64,000 bases of DNA from Coriaria nepalensis (Eukaryota; Streptophyta; Magnoliopsida; Cucurbitales; Coriariaceae), in NCBI GenBank assembly GCA_027186245.1, contig CP114489.1, positions 6,455,501 through 6,519,500 of the forward strand. Reading direction: 5' to 3'. Both the position numbers and the translations under genes were made by a program. The notes under the pieces were generated by a model, which was given only the letters and a program-made list of their open reading frames with translations, was not told the origin of the DNA and searched no databases. Shown piece by piece: positions 39,611 to 52,500 of this stretch. Position 1 is the first letter of the stretch, and the number at the start of each line of letters is the position of its first letter.

Positions 39611-40603
39611 GTGCATTTGTTTAACCTTAAAATGATGTGAATGAGTCATCTAAAGCCAATGAATAATATGAAAGGTGATTCAAACGAATTCTATCTTCGT
39701 ACTTCAAACATGAATTTGGTGCACAACATGCTATTGGTATTTGGGGGATGTGTGTGCTTTTGTTTCACCTTAAAATCATGTGAATAAGTCACCTAAAGCA
39801 AATGATTCTTATGAAGGTGATTCGAACGAATTACATTTTCGTACTTCAAGCACGAGTTTGGTGGACAACCTGCTTTTTGCATTTAGGGGATACGTGTGTA
39901 TTTGTTTCACCTTAAAATCATGGCAATGTGTCGCCTAAATCTAATGAATCATATGAAGGCGATTCGAACGAATTCTATTTTCGTACTTCAAACACGAGTT
40001 TTGTGCACAACGTGCTATTCGTCTTTGGGGGATGCATGTGCATTTGTTTCACCTTAAGGGGGTGTGAATGATTCACTAAAGGCCAATGAATAATATGAAG
40101 GCGATTCAATGAATTCTATTTTCGTACTTTAAACATGAGTCTTGTGCTCAACATGCCTTGGTCTTTAGGAGATGCGTGTGCATTTGTTCCTCTTTAAAAT
40201 CATATCAATGGGTCACCTAGAGCCACTGAATCATATGAAGGCGATTCGAACAAATTCTATTTTCGTACTTCAAATATGAGTTTCGTGCATAACATGCTAT
40301 TGGTATTTGGGGGATGCATGTGCACTTGTTTCACTTTAAAATGATGTCAATGAGTCACCTAAATCCAATGAATCATGTGAAAGTGATTCGAACAATTTCT
40401 ATTTTCGTACCTCAAGCACGAGTTTCGTGCACAACATGCTATTAGTATTTGGGGGATGCTTGTGTATTTGTTTCACCTTAAAATGACGTGAATGAGTCAC
40501 CTGAAGCCAATGAATAATATGAAGGTAATTCGAACAAATTCTATTTTCGTAGCTCAAACACGAATTTCGTGCACAACATGTTATTAGTATTTCGGGGATG
40601 CAT
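39611..40603. repeat. First 7-mer unit (993 bp reference)
   Basis: Monomer bounds are M1 39611-39753, M2 39754-39895, M3 39896-40037, M4 40038-40177, M5 40178-40319, M6 40320-40461 and M7 40462-40603. M4 follows GATGCATGTGCATTTG, the first-M4 state of the 14-mer. M5 has CATAACATGC, the second-M5 state. It therefore joins the left side of M4 to the right side of M5. M1 has TATCTTCG, M3 GAATTC and M2 no extra A. Confidence 0.93.
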
Positions 40604-43582
40604 GTGCATTTGTTTAACCTTAAAATGATGTGAATGAGTCATCTAAAGCCAATGAATAATATGAAAGGTGATTCAAACGAATTCTATCTTCGTACTTCAA
40701 ACATGAATTTGGTGCACAACATGCTATTGGTATTTGGGGGATGTGTGTGCTTTTGTTTCACCTTAAAATCATGTGAATAAGTCACCTAAAGCAAATGATT
40801 CTTATGAAGGTGATTCGAACGAATTACATTTTCGTACTTCAAGCACGAGTTTGGTGGACAACCTGCTTTTTGCATTTAGGGGATACGTGTGTATTTGTTT
40901 CACCTTAAAATCATGGCAATGTGTCGCCTAAATCTAATGAATCATATGAAGGCGATTCGAACGAATTCTATTTTCGTACTTCAAACACGAGTTTTGTGCA
41001 CAACGTGCTATTCGTCTTTGGGGGATGCATGTGCATTTGTTTCACCTTAAGGGGGTGTGAATGATTCACTAAAGGCCAATGAATAATATGAAGGCGATTC
41101 AATGAATTCTATTTTCGTACTTTAAACATGAGTCTTGTGCTCAACATGCCTTGGTCTTTAGGAGATGCGTGTGCATTTGTTCCTCTTTAAAATCATATCA
41201 ATGGGTCACCTAGAGCCACTGAATCATATGAAGGCGATTCGAACAAATTCTATTTTCGTACTTCAAATATGAGTTTCGTGCATAACATGCTATTGGTATT
41301 TGGGGGATGCATGTGCACTTGTTTCACTTTAAAATGATGTCAATGAGTCACCTAAATCCAATGAATCATGTGAAAGTGATTCGAACAATTTCTATTTTCG
41401 TACCTCAAGCACAAGTTTCGTGCACAACATGCTATTAGTATTTGGGGGATGCTTGTGTATTTGTTTCACCTTAAAATGACGTGAATGAGTCACCTGAAGC
41501 CAATGAATAATATGAAGGTAATTCGAACAAATTCTATTTTCGTAGCTCAAACACGAATTTCGTGCACAACATGTTATTAGTATTTCGGGGATGCATGTGC
41601 ATTTGTTTAACCTTAAAATGATGTGAATGAGTCATCTAAAGCCAATGAATAATATGAAAGGTGATTCAAACGAATTCTATCTTCGTACTTCAAACATGAA
41701 TTTGGTGCACAACATGCTATTGGTATTTGGGGGATGTGTGTGCTTTTGTTTCACCTTAAAATCATGTGAATAAGTCACCTAAAGCAAATGATTCTTATGA
41801 AGGTGATTCGAACGAATTACATTTTCGTACTTCAAGCACGAGTTTGGTGGACAACCTGCTTTTTGCATTTAGGGGATACGTGTGTATTTGTTTCACCTTA
41901 AAATCATGGCAATGTGTTGCCTAAATCTAATGAATCATATGAAGGCGATTCGAACGAATTCTATTTTCGTACTTCAAACACGAGTTTTGTGCACAACGTG
42001 CTATTCGTCTTTGGGGGATGCATGTGCATTTGTTTCACCTTAAGGGGGTGTGAATGATTCACTAAAGGCCAATGAATAATATGAAGGCGATTCAATGAAT
42101 TCTATTTTCGTACTTTAAACATGAGTCTTGTGCTCAACATGCCTTGGTCTTTAGGAGATGCGTGTGCATTTGTTCCTCTTTAAAATCATATCAATGGGTC
42201 ACCTAGAGCCACTGAATCATATGAAGGCGATTCGAACAAATTCTATTTTCGTACTTCAAATATGAGTTTCGTGCATAACATGCTATTGGTATTTGGGGGA
42301 TGCATGTGCACTTGTTTCACTTTAAAATGATGTCAATGAGTCACCTAAATCCAATGAATCATGTGAAAGTGATTCGAACAATTTCTATTTTCGTACCTCA
42401 AGCACGAGTTTCGTGCACAACATGCTATTAGTATTTGGGGGATGCTTGTGTATTTGTTTCACCTTAAAATGACGTGAATGAGTCACCTGAAGCCAATGAA
42501 TAATATGAAGGTAATTCGAACAAATTCTATTTTCGTAGCTCAAACACGAATTTCGTGCACAACATGTTATTAGTATTTCGGGGATGCATGTGCATTTGTT
42601 TAACCTTAAAATGATGTGAATGAGTCATCTAAAGCCAATGAATAATATGAAAGGTGATTCAAACGAATTCTATCTTCGTACTTCAAACATGAATTTGGTG
42701 CACAACATGCTATTGGTATTTGGGGGATGTGTGTGCTTTTGTTTCACCTTAAAATCATGTGAATAAGTCACCTAAAGCAAATGATTCTTATGAAGGTGAT
42801 TCGAACGAATTACATTTTCGTACTTCAAGCACGAGTTTGGTGGACAACCTGCTTTTTGCATTTAGGGGATACGTGTGTATTTGTTTCACCTTAAAATCAT
42901 GGCAATGTGTCGCCTAAATCTAATGAATCATATGAAGGCGATTCGAACGAATTCTATTTTCGTACTTCAAACACGAGTTTTGTGCACAACGTGCTATTCG
43001 TCTTTGGGGGATGCATGTGCATTTGTTTCACCTTAAGGGGGTGTGAATGATTCACTAAAGGCCAATGAATAATATGAAGGCGATTCAATGAATTCTATTT
43101 TCGTACTTTAAACATGAGTCTTGTGCTCAACATGCCTTGGTCTTTAGGAGATGCGTGTGCATTTGTTCCTCTTTAAAATCATATCAATGGGTCACCTAGA
43201 GCCACTGAATCATATGAAGGTGATTCGAACAAATTCTATTTTCGTACTTCAAATATGAGTTTCGTGCATAACATGCTATTGGTATTTGGGGGATGCATGT
43301 GCACTTGTTTCACTTTAAAATGATGTCAATGAGTCACCTAAATCCAATGAATCATGTGAAAGTGATTCGAACAATTTCTATTTTCGTACCTCAAGCACGA
43401 GTTTCGTGCACAACATGCTATTAGTATTTGGGGGATGCTTGTGTATTTGTTTCACCTTAAAATGACGTGAATGAGTCACCTGAAGCCAATGAATAATATG
43501 AAGGTAATTCGAACAAATTCTATTTTCGTAGCTCAAACACGAATTTCGTGCACAACATGTTATTAGTATTTCGGGGATGCAT
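40604..43582. repeat. 7-mer copies 2-4, with three private substitutions
   Basis: Three 993 bp units hold the only private changes I found in the clean 7-mers. M6 has AGCACAAGTTTCG (A at 41413), which breaks a dyad arm. M3 has GTGTTGCC (T at 41918). M5 has GAAGGTGATTCG (T at 43221). They fall next to the 14-mer/7-mer boundary. Confidence 0.85.
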
Positions 43583-46500
43583 GTGCATTTGTTTAACCTT
43601 AAAATGATGTGAATGAGTCATCTAAAGCCAATGAATAATATGAAAGGTGATTCAAACGAATTCTATCTTCGTACTTCAAACATGAATTTGGTGCACAACA
43701 TGCTATTGGTATTTGGGGGATGTGTGTGCTTTTGTTTCACCTTAAAATCATGTGAATAAGTCACCTAAAGCAAATGATTCTTATGAAGGTGATTCGAACG
43801 AATTACATTTTCGTACTTCAAGCACGAGTTTGGTGGACAACCTGCTTTTTGCATTTAGGGGATACGTGTGTATTTGTTTCACCTTAAAATCATGGCAATG
43901 TGTCGCCTAAATCTAATGAATCATATGAAGGCGATTCGAACGAATTCTATTTTCGTACTTCAAACACGAGTTTTGTGCACAACGTGCTATTCGTCTTTGG
44001 GGGATGCATGTGCATTTGTTTCACCTTAAGGGGGTGTGAATGATTCACTAAAGGCCAATGAATAATATGAAGGCGATTCAATGAATTCTATTTTCGTACT
44101 TTAAACATGAGTCTTGTGCTCAACATGCCTTGGTCTTTAGGAGATGCGTGTGCATTTGTTCCTCTTTAAAATCATATCAATGGGTCACCTAGAGCCACTG
44201 AATCATATGAAGGCGATTCGAACAAATTCTATTTTCGTACTTCAAATATGAGTTTCGTGCATAACATGCTATTGGTATTTGGGGGATGCATGTGCACTTG
44301 TTTCACTTTAAAATGATGTCAATGAGTCACCTAAATCCAATGAATCATGTGAAAGTGATTCGAACAATTTCTATTTTCGTACCTCAAGCACGAGTTTCGT
44401 GCACAACATGCTATTAGTATTTGGGGGATGCTTGTGTATTTGTTTCACCTTAAAATGACGTGAATGAGTCACCTGAAGCCAATGAATAATATGAAGGTAA
44501 TTCGAACAAATTCTATTTTCGTAGCTCAAACACGAATTTCGTGCACAACATGTTATTAGTATTTCGGGGATGCATGTGCATTTGTTTAACCTTAAAATGA
44601 TGTGAATGAGTCATCTAAAGCCAATGAATAATATGAAAGGTGATTCAAACGAATTCTATCTTCGTACTTCAAACATGAATTTGGTGCACAACATGCTATT
44701 GGTATTTGGGGGATGTGTGTGCTTTTGTTTCACCTTAAAATCATGTGAATAAGTCACCTAAAGCAAATGATTCTTATGAAGGTGATTCGAACGAATTACA
44801 TTTTCGTACTTCAAGCACGAGTTTGGTGGACAACCTGCTTTTTGCATTTAGGGGATACGTGTGTATTTGTTTCACCTTAAAATCATGGCAATGTGTCGCC
44901 TAAATCTAATGAATCATATGAAGGCGATTCGAACGAATTCTATTTTCGTACTTCAAACACGAGTTTTGTGCACAACGTGCTATTCGTCTTTGGGGGATGC
45001 ATGTGCATTTGTTTCACCTTAAGGGGGTGTGAATGATTCACTAAAGGCCAATGAATAATATGAAGGCGATTCAATGAATTCTATTTTCGTACTTTAAACA
45101 TGAGTCTTGTGCTCAACATGCCTTGGTCTTTAGGAGATGCGTGTGCATTTGTTCCTCTTTAAAATCATATCAATGGGTCACCTAGAGCCACTGAATCATA
45201 TGAAGGCGATTCGAACAAATTCTATTTTCGTACTTCAAATATGAGTTTCGTGCATAACATGCTATTGGTATTTGGGGGATGCATGTGCACTTGTTTCACT
45301 TTAAAATGATGTCAATGAGTCACCTAAATCCAATGAATCATGTGAAAGTGATTCGAACAATTTCTATTTTCGTACCTCAAGCACGAGTTTCGTGCACAAC
45401 ATGCTATTAGTATTTGGGGGATGCTTGTGTATTTGTTTCACCTTAAAATGACGTGAATGAGTCACCTGAAGCCAATGAATAATATGAAGGTAATTCGAAC
45501 AAATTCTATTTTCGTAGCTCAAACACGAATTTCGTGCACAACATGTTATTAGTATTTCGGGGATGCATGTGCATTTGTTTAACCTTAAAATGATGTGAAT
45601 GAGTCATCTAAAGCCAATGAATAATATGAAAGGTGATTCAAACGAATTCTATCTTCGTACTTCAAACATGAATTTGGTGCACAACATGCTATTGGTATTT
45701 GGGGGATGTGTGTGCTTTTGTTTCACCTTAAAATCATGTGAATAAGTCACCTAAAGCAAATGATTCTTATGAAGGTGATTCGAACGAATTACATTTTCGT
45801 ACTTCAAGCACGAGTTTGGTGGACAACCTGCTTTTTGCATTTAGGGGATACGTGTGTATTTGTTTCACCTTAAAATCATGGCAATGTGTCGCCTAAATCT
45901 AATGAATCATATGAAGGCGATTCGAACGAATTCTATTTTCGTACTTCAAACACGAGTTTTGTGCACAACGTGCTATTCGTCTTTGGGGGATGCATGTGCA
46001 TTTGTTTCACCTTAAGGGGGTGTGAATGATTCACTAAAGGCCAATGAATAATATGAAGGCGATTCAATGAATTCTATTTTCGTACTTTAAACATGAGTCT
46101 TGTGCTCAACATGCCTTGGTCTTTAGGAGATGCGTGTGCATTTGTTCCTCTTTAAAATCATATCAATGGGTCACCTAGAGCCACTGAATCATATGAAGGC
46201 GATTCGAACAAATTCTATTTTCGTACTTCAAATATGAGTTTCGTGCATAACATGCTATTGGTATTTGGGGGATGCATGTGCACTTGTTTCACTTTAAAAT
46301 GATGTCAATGAGTCACCTAAATCCAATGAATCATGTGAAAGTGATTCGAACAATTTCTATTTTCGTACCTCAAGCACGAGTTTCGTGCACAACATGCTAT
46401 TAGTATTTGGGGGATGCTTGTGTATTTGTTTCACCTTAAAATGACGTGAATGAGTCACCTGAAGCCAATGAATAATATGAAGGTAATTCGAACAAATTCT

Positions 46501-49500
46501 ATTTTCGTAGCTCAAACACGAATTTCGTGCACAACATGTTATTAGTATTTCGGGGATGCATGTGCATTTGTTTAACCTTAAAATGATGTGAATGAGTCAT
46601 CTAAAGCCAATGAATAATATGAAAGGTGATTCAAACGAATTCTATCTTCGTACTTCAAACATGAATTTGGTGCACAACATGCTATTGGTATTTGGGGGAT
46701 GTGTGTGCTTTTGTTTCACCTTAAAATCATGTGAATAAGTCACCTAAAGCAAATGATTCTTATGAAGGTGATTCGAACGAATTACATTTTCGTACTTCAA
46801 GCACGAGTTTGGTGGACAACCTGCTTTTTGCATTTAGGGGATACGTGTGTATTTGTTTCACCTTAAAATCATGGCAATGTGTCGCCTAAATCTAATGAAT
46901 CATATGAAGGCGATTCGAACGAATTCTATTTTCGTACTTCAAACACGAGTTTTGTGCACAACGTGCTATTCGTCTTTGGGGGATGCATGTGCATTTGTTT
47001 CACCTTAAGGGGGTGTGAATGATTCACTAAAGGCCAATGAATAATATGAAGGCGATTCAATGAATTCTATTTTCGTACTTTAAACATGAGTCTTGTGCTC
47101 AACATGCCTTGGTCTTTAGGAGATGCGTGTGCATTTGTTCCTCTTTAAAATCATATCAATGGGTCACCTAGAGCCACTGAATCATATGAAGGCGATTCGA
47201 ACAAATTCTATTTTCGTACTTCAAATATGAGTTTCGTGCATAACATGCTATTGGTATTTGGGGGATGCATGTGCACTTGTTTCACTTTAAAATGATGTCA
47301 ATGAGTCACCTAAATCCAATGAATCATGTGAAAGTGATTCGAACAATTTCTATTTTCGTACCTCAAGCACGAGTTTCGTGCACAACATGCTATTAGTATT
47401 TGGGGGATGCTTGTGTATTTGTTTCACCTTAAAATGACGTGAATGAGTCACCTGAAGCCAATGAATAATATGAAGGTAATTCGAACAAATTCTATTTTCG
47501 TAGCTCAAACACGAATTTCGTGCACAACATGTTATTAGTATTTCGGGGATGCATGTGCATTTGTTTAACCTTAAAATGATGTGAATGAGTCATCTAAAGC
47601 CAATGAATAATATGAAAGGTGATTCAAACGAATTCTATCTTCGTACTTCAAACATGAATTTGGTGCACAACATGCTATTGGTATTTGGGGGATGTGTGTG
47701 CTTTTGTTTCACCTTAAAATCATGTGAATAAGTCACCTAAAGCAAATGATTCTTATGAAGGTGATTCGAACGAATTACATTTTCGTACTTCAAGCACGAG
47801 TTTGGTGGACAACCTGCTTTTTGCATTTAGGGGATACGTGTGTATTTGTTTCACCTTAAAATCATGGCAATGTGTCGCCTAAATCTAATGAATCATATGA
47901 AGGCGATTCGAACGAATTCTATTTTCGTACTTCAAACACGAGTTTTGTGCACAACGTGCTATTCGTCTTTGGGGGATGCATGTGCATTTGTTTCACCTTA
48001 AGGGGGTGTGAATGATTCACTAAAGGCCAATGAATAATATGAAGGCGATTCAATGAATTCTATTTTCGTACTTTAAACATGAGTCTTGTGCTCAACATGC
48101 CTTGGTCTTTAGGAGATGCGTGTGCATTTGTTCCTCTTTAAAATCATATCAATGGGTCACCTAGAGCCACTGAATCATATGAAGGCGATTCGAACAAATT
48201 CTATTTTCGTACTTCAAATATGAGTTTCGTGCATAACATGCTATTGGTATTTGGGGGATGCATGTGCACTTGTTTCACTTTAAAATGATGTCAATGAGTC
48301 ACCTAAATCCAATGAATCATGTGAAAGTGATTCGAACAATTTCTATTTTCGTACCTCAAGCACGAGTTTCGTGCACAACATGCTATTAGTATTTGGGGGA
48401 TGCTTGTGTATTTGTTTCACCTTAAAATGACGTGAATGAGTCACCTGAAGCCAATGAATAATATGAAGGTAATTCGAACAAATTCTATTTTCGTAGCTCA
48501 AACACGAATTTCGTGCACAACATGTTATTAGTATTTCGGGGATGCATGTGCATTTGTTTAACCTTAAAATGATGTGAATGAGTCATCTAAAGCCAATGAA
48601 TAATATGAAAGGTGATTCAAACGAATTCTATCTTCGTACTTCAAACATGAATTTGGTGCACAACATGCTATTGGTATTTGGGGGATGTGTGTGCTTTTGT
48701 TTCACCTTAAAATCATGTGAATAAGTCACCTAAAGCAAATGATTCTTATGAAGGTGATTCGAACGAATTACATTTTCGTACTTCAAGCACGAGTTTGGTG
48801 GACAACCTGCTTTTTGCATTTAGGGGATACGTGTGTATTTGTTTCACCTTAAAATCATGGCAATGTGTCGCCTAAATCTAATGAATCATATGAAGGCGAT
48901 TCGAACGAATTCTATTTTCGTACTTCAAACACGAGTTTTGTGCACAACGTGCTATTCGTCTTTGGGGGATGCATGTGCATTTGTTTCACCTTAAGGGGGT
49001 GTGAATGATTCACTAAAGGCCAATGAATAATATGAAGGCGATTCAATGAATTCTATTTTCGTACTTTAAACATGAGTCTTGTGCTCAACATGCCTTGGTC
49101 TTTAGGAGATGCGTGTGCATTTGTTCCTCTTTAAAATCATATCAATGGGTCACCTAGAGCCACTGAATCATATGAAGGCGATTCGAACAAATTCTATTTT
49201 CGTACTTCAAATATGAGTTTCGTGCATAACATGCTATTGGTATTTGGGGGATGCATGTGCACTTGTTTCACTTTAAAATGATGTCAATGAGTCACCTAAA
49301 TCCAATGAATCATGTGAAAGTGATTCGAACAATTTCTATTTTCGTACCTCAAGCACGAGTTTCGTGCACAACATGCTATTAGTATTTGGGGGATGCTTGT
49401 GTATTTGTTTCACCTTAAAATGACGTGAATGAGTCACCTGAAGCCAATGAATAATATGAAGGTAATTCGAACAAATTCTATTTTCGTAGCTCAAACACGA

Positions 49501-52500
49501 ATTTCGTGCACAACATGTTATTAGTATTTCGGGGATGCATGTGCATTTGTTTAACCTTAAAATGATGTGAATGAGTCATCTAAAGCCAATGAATAATATG
49601 AAAGGTGATTCAAACGAATTCTATCTTCGTACTTCAAACATGAATTTGGTGCACAACATGCTATTGGTATTTGGGGGATGTGTGTGCTTTTGTTTCACCT
49701 TAAAATCATGTGAATAAGTCACCTAAAGCAAATGATTCTTATGAAGGTGATTCGAACGAATTACATTTTCGTACTTCAAGCACGAGTTTGGTGGACAACC
49801 TGCTTTTTGCATTTAGGGGATACGTGTGTATTTGTTTCACCTTAAAATCATGGCAATGTGTCGCCTAAATCTAATGAATCATATGAAGGCGATTCGAACG
49901 AATTCTATTTTCGTACTTCAAACACGAGTTTTGTGCACAACGTGCTATTCGTCTTTGGGGGATGCATGTGCATTTGTTTCACCTTAAGGGGGTGTGAATG
50001 ATTCACTAAAGGCCAATGAATAATATGAAGGCGATTCAATGAATTCTATTTTCGTACTTTAAACATGAGTCTTGTGCTCAACATGCCTTGGTCTTTAGGA
50101 GATGCGTGTGCATTTGTTCCTCTTTAAAATCATATCAATGGGTCACCTAGAGCCACTGAATCATATGAAGGCGATTCGAACAAATTCTATTTTCGTACTT
50201 CAAATATGAGTTTCGTGCATAACATGCTATTGGTATTTGGGGGATGCATGTGCACTTGTTTCACTTTAAAATGATGTCAATGAGTCACCTAAATCCAATG
50301 AATCATGTGAAAGTGATTCGAACAATTTCTATTTTCGTACCTCAAGCACGAGTTTCGTGCACAACATGCTATTAGTATTTGGGGGATGCTTGTGTATTTG
50401 TTTCACCTTAAAATGACGTGAATGAGTCACCTGAAGCCAATGAATAATATGAAGGTAATTCGAACAAATTCTATTTTCGTAGCTCAAACACGAATTTCGT
50501 GCACAACATGTTATTAGTATTTCGGGGATGCATGTGCATTTGTTTAACCTTAAAATGATGTGAATGAGTCATCTAAAGCCAATGAATAATATGAAAGGTG
50601 ATTCAAACGAATTCTATCTTCGTACTTCAAACATGAATTTGGTGCACAACATGCTATTGGTATTTGGGGGATGTGTGTGCTTTTGTTTCACCTTAAAATC
50701 ATGTGAATAAGTCACCTAAAGCAAATGATTCTTATGAAGGTGATTCGAACGAATTACATTTTCGTACTTCAAGCACGAGTTTGGTGGACAACCTGCTTTT
50801 TGCATTTAGGGGATACGTGTGTATTTGTTTCACCTTAAAATCATGGCAATGTGTCGCCTAAATCTAATGAATCATATGAAGGCGATTCGAACGAATTCTA
50901 TTTTCGTACTTCAAACACGAGTTTTGTGCACAACGTGCTATTCGTCTTTGGGGGATGCATGTGCATTTGTTTCACCTTAAGGGGGTGTGAATGATTCACT
51001 AAAGGCCAATGAATAATATGAAGGCGATTCAATGAATTCTATTTTCGTACTTTAAACATGAGTCTTGTGCTCAACATGCCTTGGTCTTTAGGAGATGCGT
51101 GTGCATTTGTTCCTCTTTAAAATCATATCAATGGGTCACCTAGAGCCACTGAATCATATGAAGGCGATTCGAACAAATTCTATTTTCGTACTTCAAATAT
51201 GAGTTTCGTGCATAACATGCTATTGGTATTTGGGGGATGCATGTGCACTTGTTTCACTTTAAAATGATGTCAATGAGTCACCTAAATCCAATGAATCATG
51301 TGAAAGTGATTCGAACAATTTCTATTTTCGTACCTCAAGCACGAGTTTCGTGCACAACATGCTATTAGTATTTGGGGGATGCTTGTGTATTTGTTTCACC
51401 TTAAAATGACGTGAATGAGTCACCTGAAGCCAATGAATAATATGAAGGTAATTCGAACAAATTCTATTTTCGTAGCTCAAACACGAATTTCGTGCACAAC
51501 ATGTTATTAGTATTTCGGGGATGCATGTGCATTTGTTTAACCTTAAAATGATGTGAATGAGTCATCTAAAGCCAATGAATAATATGAAAGGTGATTCAAA
51601 CGAATTCTATCTTCGTACTTCAAACATGAATTTGGTGCACAACATGCTATTGGTATTTGGGGGATGTGTGTGCTTTTGTTTCACCTTAAAATCATGTGAA
51701 TAAGTCACCTAAAGCAAATGATTCTTATGAAGGTGATTCGAACGAATTACATTTTCGTACTTCAAGCACGAGTTTGGTGGACAACCTGCTTTTTGCATTT
51801 AGGGGATACGTGTGTATTTGTTTCACCTTAAAATCATGGCAATGTGTCGCCTAAATCTAATGAATCATATGAAGGCGATTCGAACGAATTCTATTTTCGT
51901 ACTTCAAACACGAGTTTTGTGCACAACGTGCTATTCGTCTTTGGGGGATGCATGTGCATTTGTTTCACCTTAAGGGGGTGTGAATGATTCACTAAAGGCC
52001 AATGAATAATATGAAGGCGATTCAATGAATTCTATTTTCGTACTTTAAACATGAGTCTTGTGCTCAACATGCCTTGGTCTTTAGGAGATGCGTGTGCATT
52101 TGTTCCTCTTTAAAATCATATCAATGGGTCACCTAGAGCCACTGAATCATATGAAGGCGATTCGAACAAATTCTATTTTCGTACTTCAAATATGAGTTTC
52201 GTGCATAACATGCTATTGGTATTTGGGGGATGCATGTGCACTTGTTTCACTTTAAAATGATGTCAATGAGTCACCTAAATCCAATGAATCATGTGAAAGT
52301 GATTCGAACAATTTCTATTTTCGTACCTCAAGCACGAGTTTCGTGCACAACATGCTATTAGTATTTGGGGGATGCTTGTGTATTTGTTTCACCTTAAAAT
52401 GACGTGAATGAGTCACCTGAAGCCAATGAATAATATGAAGGTAATTCGAACAAATTCTATTTTCGTAGCTCAAACACGAATTTCGTGCACAACATGTTAT

